Positions 15,922-22,202 of a stretch of 44,518 nt of DNA are shown here, piece after piece. Origin of the DNA: an uncultured Bacillota bacterium. Lineage in GTDB: Bacteria > Bacillota > Clostridia > Lachnospirales > Lachnospiraceae. A program made the translations under genes and the position numbers. The notes below the pieces were generated by a model. That model was given only the letters and a program-made list of their open reading frames with translations. It was not told the DNA's origin and made no database searches. The stretch lies in assembly GCA_905200905.1 (NCBI GenBank), contig CAJKMA010000020.1, positions 1 through 44,518 of the forward strand, given 5' to 3'. Within the stretch, counting starts at the first letter, position 1, and each line of letters begins with the position of its first letter.

Positions 15922-16386
15922 ATGAAATCTTTAGCGGAAAAATACTTTCAATCCATATTGGATAAGAAACAGCATATTGAGGATATGCTGGACTATCGAA
16001 AGGAATTACAGGAACGTGCTACCAATATAGGCAGTATTGATATTTCAAAGGAACGTGTACAGACAAGCCACACAACAGACCGGGTTTCAACTATGGCGGT
16101 AGAACTTGCAGAACTAGATCAGAAGATTGAAAAGAAAAAAATCGAATTGTGGACTGTTACGGATGAGTGCACAACAAAAATCAAAGAATTGCGTGATTTG
16201 AATTATATCAAGGTGCTGCATAAATTGTATGTTCAATTTAAGCCCCATAAGCAAGTGGCAACTGAAACAAATCACCGTATTGGTTGGGTATTGAAAAAGC
16301 AGGAAGAAGCAATACAGTTATTTGACCAGGTACACTATGATTTTCTTTGTGAGTGGGTCGAAAAAGGAAGTGATTGCACTGAATAA
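15922..16386 (+). CDS. ArpU/DUF1492-like late transcription regulator
   Basis: A 154-residue protein with a coiled-coil N-terminal half and a sigma-region-4-like C-terminal helix pair. The segment YVQFKPHKQVATETNHRIGWVLKKQEEAIQLF parallels the conserved end of DUF1492/ArpU phage regulators, which activate late promoters. AGAAAGGTGAGG lies upstream. The next regulator overlaps its 3' end. Call rests on motif resemblance, so it is moderately certain. Confidence 0.62.
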   Translation: MKSLAEKYFQSILDKKQHIEDMLDYRKELQERATNIGSIDISKERVQTSHTTDRVSTMAVELAELDQKIEKKKIELWTVTDECTTKIKELRDLNYIKVLHKLYVQFKPHKQVATETNHRIGWVLKKQEEAIQLFDQVHYDFLCEWVEKGSDCTE

Positions 16387-16630
16387 AAATGAACGTGCAT
16401 TGAACAAATTGAAATCTGTAGTTGATAAAGATGTTTATTTGACTTTGTTGGTTATGTTTGCCGGGGAAACAATTTATTTTCCGGCAGCAGGTACACCAAA
16501 GGAAAAGCAGGAACGGAACAGAGAAATAATAAAAGCAAAAGAAAATGGTGTTTCAGTTTCAGAACTAATAGAATCGTATGGTCTTTCTGAAAGTCAGATC
16601 AGAAGGATTTTGAAGGGTAAGGCGGTATAA
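16370..16630 (+). CDS. Mor-family-like HTH activator
   Basis: About 86 residues ending in a helix-turn-helix with the Mor/C pattern (RNREIIKAKENGVSVSELIE, then LSESQIRRILKG). The N-terminal half holds AGETIYFPAAGTP, a Mor-like dimer strand. The start is uncertain: GTG 16370 overlaps the preceding gene by 17 bases; ATG 16337 or 16322 would lengthen the overlap. Mor proteins activate middle promoters by binding inverted repeats, and a perfect one lies 56 bp past the stop. Confidence 0.65.
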   Translation: MIALNKNERALNKLKSVVDKDVYLTLLVMFAGETIYFPAAGTPKEKQERNREIIKAKENGVSVSELIESYGLSESQIRRILKGKAV

Positions 16631-16647
16631 AGTACCGTCTTATTTTT
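16621..16647 (+). terminator. Terminator after the Mor-like gene
   Basis: GGCGGTA and TACCGTC, one G-U pair, loop TAAAG, then TTATTTTT. The stop codon lies inside the hairpin loop region. Confidence 0.75.
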
Positions 16648-16685
16648 CTGTCATTTTCTAAGAAAGTGGTAGATGCATACCGAAA

Positions 16686-16720
16686 ATATATTTGATACAC
16701 TTGTTTTATATCAAATATAT
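16686..16720. promoter_or_regulatory. Perfect 12-bp inverted repeat, candidate operator or activator site
   Basis: ATATATTTGATA (16686-16697) and TATCAAATATAT (16709-16720), 11-bp centre. It lies between a terminator and the ribosome site of the 238-aa gene, so it should control the next transcript. No good -35/-10 pair is seen, which fits an activator-dependent promoter. Confidence 0.6.
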
Positions 16721-16740
16721 CAAAGAAAGGATGAAACAAA

Positions 16741-17457
16741 ATGGAACTTGAAAAGTATATCAGAACTGCAAAAGAAGCCATAAACAAGGGTTATTTTGGT
16801 ATTCAGGATGCGTTGATAAAGTATGATGAATCTCTGGAAAGATTAAAGTCAAGAGGATGGAACAGTAAAGAAACAGCCTATCAGCAGGAATATCAAAAAA
16901 TTGTTGCCACCTTCAATGAGGAAACAGCGGCAGCTATTTCAATCTGTAAGGCAGAAGTACAGAAACAGAAAGAAGCATATGTAAAAGAAGTTGATGCTTA
17001 TTATATGGCAGATGGTAGCAAGATTGATTTGAATGACATGAATCTAATTAAGTTTGGTGTCAACTTAAAGTTAGATGAAATAATAAGTATGACAAAAAAA
17101 CATTTAGATAATCCTACCATGTTACGGCTTATTCATAAATATGTTCTTGAGGTTAATTCGCATTTACCGGAAGATAGAAGAATGAAACTGCCGGATAAGT
17201 ACAACATTATGTTTATGAAAGTAGAAAAAAATGGAAAAGTTGAAAAGTCGTGCTTTGAGACTTTTGAGCACCTTGCAACTATGGGAATGAATCACCCGGA
17301 TAAGTCTTTCACCATGCATCAGGCATATCTGGATGATTATGAAGAAGATGCGGTTCTAAAATTATTAAAGGCTAAACCATTCATTGATGAAGAAACGCAG
17401 CAACGTATCAATCAGATTGAACAGAAACGGATTGATGATCATAACAGTAAAAGATAA
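16741..17457 (+). CDS. Hypothetical helical protein (238 aa)
   Basis: Charged and largely helical (residues 1-85 and 215-238 suggest coiled coil), with a more globular middle (KYNIMFMKVEKNGKVEKSC). AAAGGATG precedes ATG. First gene of the transcript that leads through the cold-shock and 120-aa genes towards the tape-measure gene, so a structural or assembly role is possible. It does not match a scaffold, capsid or tail family that I recognise. Confidence 0.55.
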   Translation: MELEKYIRTAKEAINKGYFGIQDALIKYDESLERLKSRGWNSKETAYQQEYQKIVATFNEETAAAISICKAEVQKQKEAYVKEVDAYYMADGSKIDLNDMNLIKFGVNLKLDEIISMTKKHLDNPTMLRLIHKYVLEVNSHLPEDRRMKLPDKYNIMFMKVEKNGKVEKSCFETFEHLATMGMNHPDKSFTMHQAYLDDYEEDAVLKLLKAKPFIDEETQQRINQIEQKRIDDHNSKR

Positions 17458-17479
17458 GTTAGTGGAAAGGAAAAAATAA

Positions 17480-17686
17480 ATGACAGGAAGAATTAGTTTT
17501 TATGACAATACAAGAGGTTTTGGATTTATAAATGGTGAAGATGGCGAAAGTGTTTTCTTTCACATCAGTAATGTTTCAGTAACAAATGGGGCACTTTTAG
17601 AGGAAAATCAATTAGTTTCCTATGATGTTATTGAGACTGAAAAAGGCAAGGCTGCCGTTGATGTTGTGCTGACACCAGTAGCTTAA
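17480..17686 (+). CDS. Cold-shock domain protein
   Basis: A 68-residue CSD protein that binds single-stranded RNA/DNA and may act as RNA chaperone or antiterminator. RNP1 is represented by RGFGFING and RNP2 by VFFHIS. It starts MTGRISFYDNTRGFG rather than the usual MxxGTVKWFN, so it is a divergent element-borne copy rather than a housekeeping csp. GGAAAGGAAA lies upstream. Confidence 0.86.
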   Translation: MTGRISFYDNTRGFGFINGEDGESVFFHISNVSVTNGALLEENQLVSYDVIETEKGKAAVDVVLTPVA

Positions 17687-17703
17687 AGGAAGGGGGAAAA
17701 ACT

Positions 17704-18066
17704 ATGTACACACGTGAGGATTTGAAGAAATCACTTGCAGAAGTGAAAGAGAAAATTGAAACTACTGAGATTACAGAAGAGGTGTTTTTGGAAATTGAAA
17801 AAATATTGAAACAGATTGGAGAAAAACGGAGTGAAGTTCAGAAACAGATTTTCGATTTAGTAAAACAGGCGAACGATATGTGTTTGTTATATAAACAAAT
17901 ACAAGGGGAAGTTAATAGAACATATTCTGATTTGAAAAGAAAGAAATTGATGGATGAAGGCATTGACTTGCAAAACGAAAGTAACTGGTATAAATATTCA
18001 CATAGTGTTTTAGCATGGCTTATCTTTGGTGATGGACTTAAAGTAGAAATAAAGAAAACAGTGTAA
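17704..18066 (+). CDS. Hypothetical coiled-coil protein (120 aa)
   Basis: Residues 1-90 are a Lys/Glu-rich coiled coil, followed by a short hydrophobic stretch (YSHSVLAWLIFGDG) and a basic end. AGGAAGGGGG precedes the ATG. Its place before the tape-measure gene is where tail assembly chaperones usually sit, but the sequence lacks a recognisable chaperone motif. Confidence 0.5.
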   Translation: MYTREDLKKSLAEVKEKIETTEITEEVFLEIEKILKQIGEKRSEVQKQIFDLVKQANDMCLLYKQIQGEVNRTYSDLKRKKLMDEGIDLQNESNWYKYSHSVLAWLIFGDGLKVEIKKTV

Positions 18067-18077
18067 ACAATAATGAT

Positions 18078-18108
18078 AGTCTGAATTGTTCAGTGAATGA
18101 TTCAGACT
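18078..18108. repeat. Inverted repeat upstream of the tape-measure gene
   Basis: AGTCTGAAT (18078-18086) and ATTCAGACT (18100-18108). It contains CTGAATTGTTCA, a 12-mer that recurs in the inverted repeat next to attR (22062-22107). No T run, so not an obvious terminator. Confidence 0.5.
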
Positions 18109-18136
18109 TGTAACTTTAAAAGGAAGTGATAAATGA

Positions 18137-20305
18137 ATGGAATTATTTAAACTGTTCGGTACAATAGCAATACAAAATGCTGATGCGAATGACGCTATAG
18201 ATGATACTACAGATAAAGCTGAACAGTCAGAAAGTAAAATCAGCGGAGCATTTAAGAAAATAGGTAAAGTTGTTGCAGGGGCAATGATAACAGATAAGAT
18301 TAAGGATTTTGGTCTAAATTGTATCAATGCAGCCGCTGATGCAAATGCAGCATCTTCACAGTTTTCGCAGGTGTTTGGTGATATGGAAGGTCAGGCGAAA
18401 AAGTCCCTGACAGGAATTGCTGATAATACTGGTATTCAGGTGAATAGAATGAAAGGCAGTTATACACAAATAGCTGCCTTTGCAAAAACAACAGGAATGG
18501 ACACATCAAACGCACTAGGTCTTGCTGATCGTGCTATGGTGGCAGTTGCGGATAGTGCAGCCTTTTATGATAGGACACTAGAAGAAACAACAGAAAGTCT
18601 ACAATCCTTCCTGAAAGGAAACTATGAAAATGATTCAGCACTTGGTTTGTCCTGTACGGAAGTAACAAGAAATGAAGCTGCCAACAGGTTATATGGTAAA
18701 TCTTTCAAGGACTTATCAGAAGCCCAAAAGCAGTTGACGTTACTGCAAATGGTAGAAGATGCAAATAAGGCATCCGGGGCATTAGGGCAGGCTGCACGTG
18801 AATCTGATACTTGGACAAACCAAACAGGAAACTTGAAACAAGCGTGGACAGATTTTAAAGCTATTTTGGGTGATAAAGTTCTACCTGTTGCAGTAGATGT
18901 TGTTAAAAAAATGGCTGATGCCGTACAGAGTGTATCTGATAAAGTGGAAAATGCTAGTACATATTTCGAAGCATTTAAACAGAAAATTGTAGATGTTCAA
19001 AATTGGTGTGTACAGCACCAGGCTGGGCTTGCAATGGTTGGACTTGCACTTGGTACTATTACTACCGCTATATTAGCATATAATGCGGCAGCAATAGCAA
19101 AGAAAGTATTAGATGTAGCAGAAACAGCACAAATTTATTTATTGATTGCCGCGGAATATGCACATAGTATAGCATCAGGAGTTGCAACTGCAGCTACTAC
19201 CGCTTTTGGTGCAGCAGTTGCTTTTTTAACAAGTCCGATATCGTTGGTTATTTTAGCGGTAGGTGCTTTAGTAGCGGCCGCTGTATTATTATATCAAAAT
19301 TGGGATACGGTAAAGGCAAAATGTATTGAAGTATGGGGTACTATAAAAGAATTTATTTCTAATGTAACCAATGCCATACAAGCAATAATTACAAAAGTAT
19401 GGAGTACAATCAAATCATTTATATCTTCTATATTAGACAACATTAAAAGTATAGTAACAACGGTGTGGAATGCGATAAGTTCGACGGTTTCTAGCGTGAT
19501 GAACACGATAAAAACAACAATCAGCAATATTTGGAACAGTATAAAAAGTACAGTTTCAAGTGTAATAAATGCGATTAAGTCGATAATTAGTAGCGTATTC
19601 AATGCCATAAAATCAACTATTTCAAGTATCCTGAACAGCATTAAGTCTACATTCAGTAGTATTTGGAATAGCATAAAATCAACAGTTAGTAATGTGATTA
19701 ACGGTGTAAAGTCCACTATATCAAGTGGTCTGAACGCTGCAAAGTCTGTTGTATCAGGTGTTCTTGAAGCAATTAAGTCAAAATTTAGTAGCATATTTGA
19801 GGGTGCAAAAAATATTGTCAGAAATGCAATCAACACCATTAAAGGTTTCTTCAATTTTAGTTGGAGTTTGCCAAAAATTAAGTTACCGCATTTTAGCATA
19901 TCAGGAAAATTCAGCTTAAATCCACCACAGATACCGCATTTTAACGTGTCTTGGTATAAAAAAGCTATGGATAACCCTGTAATGTTTACGAAGCCTACTA
20001 TTTTCAGCATGAATCCGGCAACGGGTCAGGCGAAAGGTGCAGGTGAAGCAGGTGACGAACTGATGATTGGTAAGGAAACCATGCTGAACATGATTTCACA
20101 AGCTGTCGGCGAACGGAATCGAGAATTAATAGAAACGCTTGAATTTTGGTTTGGTGCGATCATAGATGCTTTTGGAGAGTTTTTCCCACAGTTTGCTAAT
20201 CAACAGATTGTATTAGATAGCGGTGAACTTGTAAATGCAACTGCTGATAAAATGGATGCTGCACTTGGTAAAATATTGAAGAAAAAGGAAAGGGGAGTGA
20301 AATAA
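18137..20305 (+). CDS. Phage tail tape-measure protein
   Basis: A 722-residue tape-measure protein of siphophage type. The N-terminal block (residues 1-230) with SESKISGAFKKIGKV and the LYGKSFKDLSEAQKQL region matches Firmicutes TMPs. Hydrophobic helices lie near 295-390, then about 15 tandem 11-residue helical units (IKSTISSIWNS-like, about 395-590) and a conserved C-terminus. It is shorter than most, predicting a tail near 100 nm if it uses the normal 1.5 angstrom per residue. No major tail, capsid or baseplate gene accompanies it. Confidence 0.9.
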   Translation: MELFKLFGTIAIQNADANDAIDDTTDKAEQSESKISGAFKKIGKVVAGAMITDKIKDFGLNCINAAADANAASSQFSQVFGDMEGQAKKSLTGIADNTGIQVNRMKGSYTQIAAFAKTTGMDTSNALGLADRAMVAVADSAAFYDRTLEETTESLQSFLKGNYENDSALGLSCTEVTRNEAANRLYGKSFKDLSEAQKQLTLLQMVEDANKASGALGQAARESDTWTNQTGNLKQAWTDFKAILGDKVLPVAVDVVKKMADAVQSVSDKVENASTYFEAFKQKIVDVQNWCVQHQAGLAMVGLALGTITTAILAYNAAAIAKKVLDVAETAQIYLLIAAEYAHSIASGVATAATTAFGAAVAFLTSPISLVILAVGALVAAAVLLYQNWDTVKAKCIEVWGTIKEFISNVTNAIQAIITKVWSTIKSFISSILDNIKSIVTTVWNAISSTVSSVMNTIKTTISNIWNSIKSTVSSVINAIKSIISSVFNAIKSTISSILNSIKSTFSSIWNSIKSTVSNVINGVKSTISSGLNAAKSVVSGVLEAIKSKFSSIFEGAKNIVRNAINTIKGFFNFSWSLPKIKLPHFSISGKFSLNPPQIPHFNVSWYKKAMDNPVMFTKPTIFSMNPATGQAKGAGEAGDELMIGKETMLNMISQAVGERNRELIETLEFWFGAIIDAFGEFFPQFANQQIVLDSGELVNATADKMDAALGKILKKKERGVK

Positions 20306-20308
20306 GTT

Positions 20309-20476
20309 ATGTCAAATGAAGAAAAAGCAAAAATAAGTTTAAATGGTGTGAAGTTTGGAACAAAGCATAGTTATAATGATTTTGGTCTTGTCCTTCAAAA
20401 GAAAGACATATCACTCCCTAAACCAAAAACAGAAAAAATTGAGGTTACGGGTAGAAATGGGGAATGGTTATGTTAG
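20309..20476 (+). pseudogene. Truncated distal-tail (Dit-like) protein
   Basis: Starts four bases after the tape-measure stop and reads MSNEEKAKISLNGVKFGTKH, then KTEKIEVTGRNGEW, which matches the first 50 residues of Dit/tail-component proteins (usual length 220-300). The frame ends after 55 residues where it meets the start of the next small gene, so the rest of the tail module was deleted here. It marks the breakpoint of a deletion or a capture event. Confidence 0.75.
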
Positions 20477-20640
20477 GTTGGATTGCAGCAGGTTTAGTAT
20501 TTGTTGGTTGGATGACATCAGCGTATAAGACAGGTAAAACGATCATTGAATTGAAAAATCAGATTATTTCATTATCATATTATGCAGGTGTGCCACATGA
20601 TCAGATGCAAAAACTGAAAGAAAAGTATGGAATTAAATAA
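20470..20640 (+). CDS. Small membrane protein (56 aa)
   Basis: One N-terminal membrane helix (MLGWIAAGLVFVGWMTSAY) and a charged cytoplasmic tail (DQMQKLKEKYGIK). GGGGAA lies just before ATG, inside the truncated Dit frame. It could be a holin-like or anchor peptide. No family recognised. Confidence 0.5.
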   Translation: MLGWIAAGLVFVGWMTSAYKTGKTIIELKNQIISLSYYAGVPHDQMQKLKEKYGIK

Positions 20641-20656
20641 AAAAGTATAATTTACA

Positions 20657-20686
20657 AGGTGATGGCTGCAAGGCTGTCACCTTTTT
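20657..20686 (+). terminator. Terminator ending the tail-region transcript
   Basis: GGTGATGGC/GCTGTCACC stem with two G-U pairs, then TTTTT. Confidence 0.8.
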
Positions 20687-20689
20687 GAA

Positions 20690-20727
20690 TATATGAGTTT
20701 GCAAGAACAATAAAAAATAATTATAAT
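20690..20727 (+). promoter_or_regulatory. Cargo promoter 1 (TATATGAGTT type)
   Basis: TATATGAGTT followed by TTGCAA (20699-20704), 17-bp spacer, TATAAT (20722-20727). The same upstream decamer occurs at the two following units. Confidence 0.65.
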
Positions 20728-20752
20728 AAGTTACAGAAAGTTGAGGTGTATC

Positions 20753-20962
20753 ATGAAAAGTAAATTTTATAAGAATGACCCAACCGATCAGATTTGGTGG
20801 ATTGATAATCCTGATAAAATCGGTGAATGGTTGTTTAGTTTTGATAAAAAGAATATTTTCAATATGTTCAGAGATTATCCACACAACCTGACACCTAAAC
20901 AAAAGGAAATATTTGATGCAGAAAATCCTGAATGGGCTGACTTCTTCAAAGACAGAGTATAA
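20753..20962 (+). CDS. Small cargo protein (69 aa)
   Basis: Starts MKSKFYKNDPTDQIWWIDN behind TTGAGGTG, rich in aromatic residues and acidic overall, compact and probably globular. I recall similar short proteins in Lachnospiraceae but know no function. It is bracketed by its own promoter and terminator, the layout of a moron gene expressed in the integrated state. Confidence 0.65.
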   Translation: MKSKFYKNDPTDQIWWIDNPDKIGEWLFSFDKKNIFNMFRDYPHNLTPKQKEIFDAENPEWADFFKDRV

Positions 20963-20999
20963 AAGCATTAGTGATAAAAATATCATTAGTGCTTTTTTA
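20961..20999 (+). terminator. Terminator of cargo unit 1
   Basis: AAAAGCATTAGTGATA and TATCATTAGTGCTTTTTT, 16-bp arms with G-U pairs, loop AAAA. Confidence 0.88.
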
Positions 21000-21015
21000 T
21001 TGTCTATATGGCGAT

Positions 21016-21052
21016 TATATGAGTTGTCAGCAGTACAAAAATATGATAGTAT
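21016..21052 (+). promoter_or_regulatory. Cargo promoter 2 (TATATGAGTTGTCAG)
   Basis: TTGTCA (21024-21029), 17-bp spacer, TAGTAT (21047-21052). The 15-mer TATATGAGTTGTCAG is repeated exactly at 21487-21501. Confidence 0.55.
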
Positions 21053-21181
21053 GTATTATATAATAAGATATTGTCTGTATTAGGTTTACTTTTCCCCATA
21101 GTAAAGAGTGTGTCTCTTATATACGACTATAAAATTACTAAAAATATATCTTTTAGAATAAGTTTATCGGAGGTAATATTT

Positions 21182-21247
21182 ATGATTGTAAATACAGTGA
21201 TTCTAGCGTTTGGTTGTGGCAATGGCGGTCTGCGTGGCAGAGACTAA
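21182..21247 (+). CDS. Possible 21-residue peptide overlapping the tRNA-like RNA
   Basis: ATCGGAGGTAATATTT gives a near-perfect ribosome site seven bases before ATG. The frame reads MIVNTVILAFGCGNGGLRG plus RD, then TAA. Hydrophobic front, Gly/Cys-rich end. Real translation is uncertain because the second half overlaps the paired region of the RNA described next. Confidence 0.35.
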   Translation: MIVNTVILAFGCGNGGLRGRD

Positions 21248-21328
21248 CGTTATATCAATGCTATGGATAAGGAAGAGTATTCTGTTTATATAGAAACAGC
21301 GCCAGAGGTTCGATTCCTCGTGCCACGA
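21214..21328 (+). ncRNA. tRNA-like structured RNA
   Basis: An 8-bp acceptor-like helix pairs TTGTGGCA (21214-21221) with TGCCACGA (21321-21328). Next to it is a canonical T arm, AGAGG-TTCGATT-CCTCG (21304-21320), with the universal TTCGATT loop. A second helix GGCG/CGCC (21224-21227, 21300-21303) encloses hairpins GTCT/AGAC (21228-21231, 21241-21244) and CTGTTT/AAACAG (21282-21299). At 115 nt and without a recognisable anticodon arm it is not an ordinary tRNA. The layout recalls tRNA-like domains of tmRNA or Y-RNA-like molecules. A terminator follows three bases later. Confidence 0.5.
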
Positions 21329-21331
21329 GTT

Positions 21332-21357
21332 AGTGCCTGATTTTATCGGGCACTTTT
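21332..21357 (+). terminator. Terminator of the tRNA-like RNA unit
   Basis: GTGCCTGA/TCGGGCAC (one G-U), loop TTTTA, then TTTT. Confidence 0.82.
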
Positions 21358-21360
21358 ATG

Positions 21361-21392
21361 ATAGGTGGCAACGTTACCATTTTGCCACCTAT
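21361..21392. other. Perfect 11-bp hairpin after the tRNA-like unit
   Basis: ATAGGTGGCAA (21361-21371) and TTGCCACCTAT (21382-21392) around a 10-nt centre. It echoes the acceptor sequence GTGGCA/TGCCAC of the preceding RNA. No T run follows. Confidence 0.45.
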
Positions 21393-21420
21393 AAAAATAA
21401 AATGAACAGAAAATGAAGAA

Positions 21421-21470
21421 AAGCGGTCAAACATTCTGAACTAAAGCGGAATGTTTGACCGCTTATTTTT
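21421..21470. terminator. Strong 16-bp hairpin terminator
   Basis: AAGCGGTCAAACATTC (21421-21436) and GAATGTTTGACCGCTT (21449-21464) are perfect reverse complements, followed by ATTTTTAT. It insulates the toxin unit from upstream transcription. Confidence 0.85.
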
Positions 21471-21486
21471 ATACTCGTATAGGAAG

Positions 21487-21523
21487 TATATGAGTTGTCA
21501 GAGGCATTCAAACATGGTAAAAT
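21487..21523 (+). promoter_or_regulatory. Cargo promoter 3, toxin promoter
   Basis: TATATGAGTTGTCAG holds the -35 TTGTCA (21495-21500); 17-bp spacer; TAAAAT (21518-21523). Predicted start near 21530 leaves a 70-nt leader before the toxin. Confidence 0.65.
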
Positions 21524-21598
21524 ACTAGTGTAGGGAACAATCGTGTTACAGGGTGGCTTGACCTTCATTTTATTATACATAGAATGGGGGTGGTGCTG

Positions 21599-21685
21599 AT
21601 GAAACATTTTGATTTTAAAGACCTTATGGCTTTTGGAATGTTCATTTTGTCACTGCTGACATTCATTTACTTGATTTGTCACTGA
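21599..21685 (+). CDS. Type I toxin, holin-like small hydrophobic peptide (28 aa)
   Basis: MKHFDFKDLMAFGMFILSLL and a TFIYLICH end: a short charged N-terminus, then one membrane helix, the pattern of the putative holin-like/TxpA-BsrG type toxins of Firmicutes. GGGGGTGG precedes ATG. The locus has a convergent antisense promoter and a shared bidirectional terminator, as in TxpA/RatA. Such toxins depolarise or disrupt the membrane when the antisense RNA is lost, stabilising the element. Identity is inferred from architecture and size. Confidence 0.7.
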   Translation: MKHFDFKDLMAFGMFILSLLTFIYLICH

Positions 21686-21696
21686 TGATTTAAAGC

Positions 21697-21748
21697 ATAG
21701 AAAAACCACCCTCATAAACTTTGACCGGTTTAGGGTGGCATTTTCTAT
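21697..21748. terminator. Shared terminator of toxin mRNA and antisense RNA
   Basis: ATAGAAAA (21697) pairs with TTTTCTAT (21741-21748), and CCACCCT (21706) with AGGGTGG (21732-21738). Both strands end in a U-rich tract, as expected for convergent type I toxin and antitoxin transcripts. Confidence 0.82.
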
Positions 21749-21800
21749 GGTTATCTTATGATTCTGGTCAACCCATCTTGTGGGCGGTTGTTCTCTTTAC
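21697..21800 (-). ncRNA. Predicted antisense RNA antitoxin
   Basis: Runs leftward from the predicted promoter at 21807-21835 to the shared terminator, so it is about 100 nt and complementary to the 3' end of the toxin mRNA. Extent is inferred from promoter and hairpin positions. Confidence 0.55.
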
Positions 21801-21806
21801 ATCTAT

Positions 21807-21835
21807 AATATAACACGATTGTTCAGAGTGTTCAA
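21807..21835 (-). promoter_or_regulatory. Antisense RNA promoter
   Basis: On the minus strand TTGAAC (21835-21830), 17-bp spacer, TATATT (21812-21807). Confidence 0.6.
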
Positions 21836-21855
21836 TAGAAAGTTTAGTGATGATT

Positions 21856-22026
21856 ATGGAACTAGAAGAAGCATTGAAAGCCTATGAGGGTTGTTTTGGA
21901 GAAAACTATTTCTTCTATATAGGATTTACCAAAACAGACCAGGAGATTATAGAGGAAATACAGAAGTGTATCAAGACTGGAAAGAAACAGAAAGAACCCC
22001 GGTATAATGAAGATAAGATATATTGA
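21856..22026 (+). CDS. Small hypothetical protein (56 aa)
   Basis: MELEEALKAYEGCFGENYFF: acidic helix, aromatic middle, Lys-rich tail. I associate similar short proteins with mobile elements of gut Clostridia, function unknown. ATG 21850 is an equally possible start. Last gene before attR. Confidence 0.55.
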   Translation: MELEEALKAYEGCFGENYFFYIGFTKTDQEIIEEIQKCIKTGKKQKEPRYNEDKIY

Positions 22027-22061
22027 TTTAGTTAGTTCAGTATGCCATGTTGCTACAACAG

Positions 22062-22107
22062 ACTGAATTGTTCACAGGTAATACACAAATGTACTGAACA
22101 ATTCAGT
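22062..22107. repeat. Inverted repeat embracing the right arm-type site
   Basis: ACTGAATTGTTCA (22062-22074) and TGAACAATTCAGT (22095-22107) are perfect reverse complements. The integrase arm motif TAATACACAA (22079-22088) lies in the middle. Confidence 0.65.
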
Positions 22108-22137
22108 AAAATAAGGGTTTAACAGTAGTTACAGCTT

Positions 22138-22172
22138 CCATCGAGGAAGCTAAAAAAGAAGGTAAATTCTAA
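22138..22172 (+). repeat. attR core repeat
   Basis: 34 of 35 bases match 9142-9176, the single change being T for A at 22151. It still encodes IEEAKKEGKF and a stop in frame, a spare end of the GGGtGRT gene. Confidence 0.9.
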
Positions 22173-22202
22173 TTACAGAAGTGAAAAACCTTGATTTTTT
22201 AA

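Larger units (their letters stand above)
9142..22172. mobile_element. Integrated phage-satellite-like element or deleted prophage (13 kb)
   Basis: Bounded by a 35-bp direct repeat. The left end carries a leftward tyrosine integrase and CI-like repressor, then rightward Cro-like, primase-helicase, small hypothetical, regulatory and tail genes, and cargo at the right end. Integrase, primase-helicase and candidate origin order resembles phage-inducible chromosomal islands. No terminase, portal, capsid, head-tail connector or lysis gene was recognised. A complete tape-measure gene and a truncated distal-tail gene leave open that it is a prophage remnant. Confidence 0.85.

Noticed and set aside
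19294..20010. Long minus-strand reading frame of 238 codons across the tape-measure gene
   Set aside because: It is the shadow of the repetitive helical region. It has only periodic hydrophobic residues produced by the repeats and no ribosome site.
21214..21328. Ordinary phage-encoded tRNA
   Set aside because: The T arm and acceptor look right, but length is 115 nt and neither a 5-bp anticodon stem nor a 7-nt loop is found in the centre.
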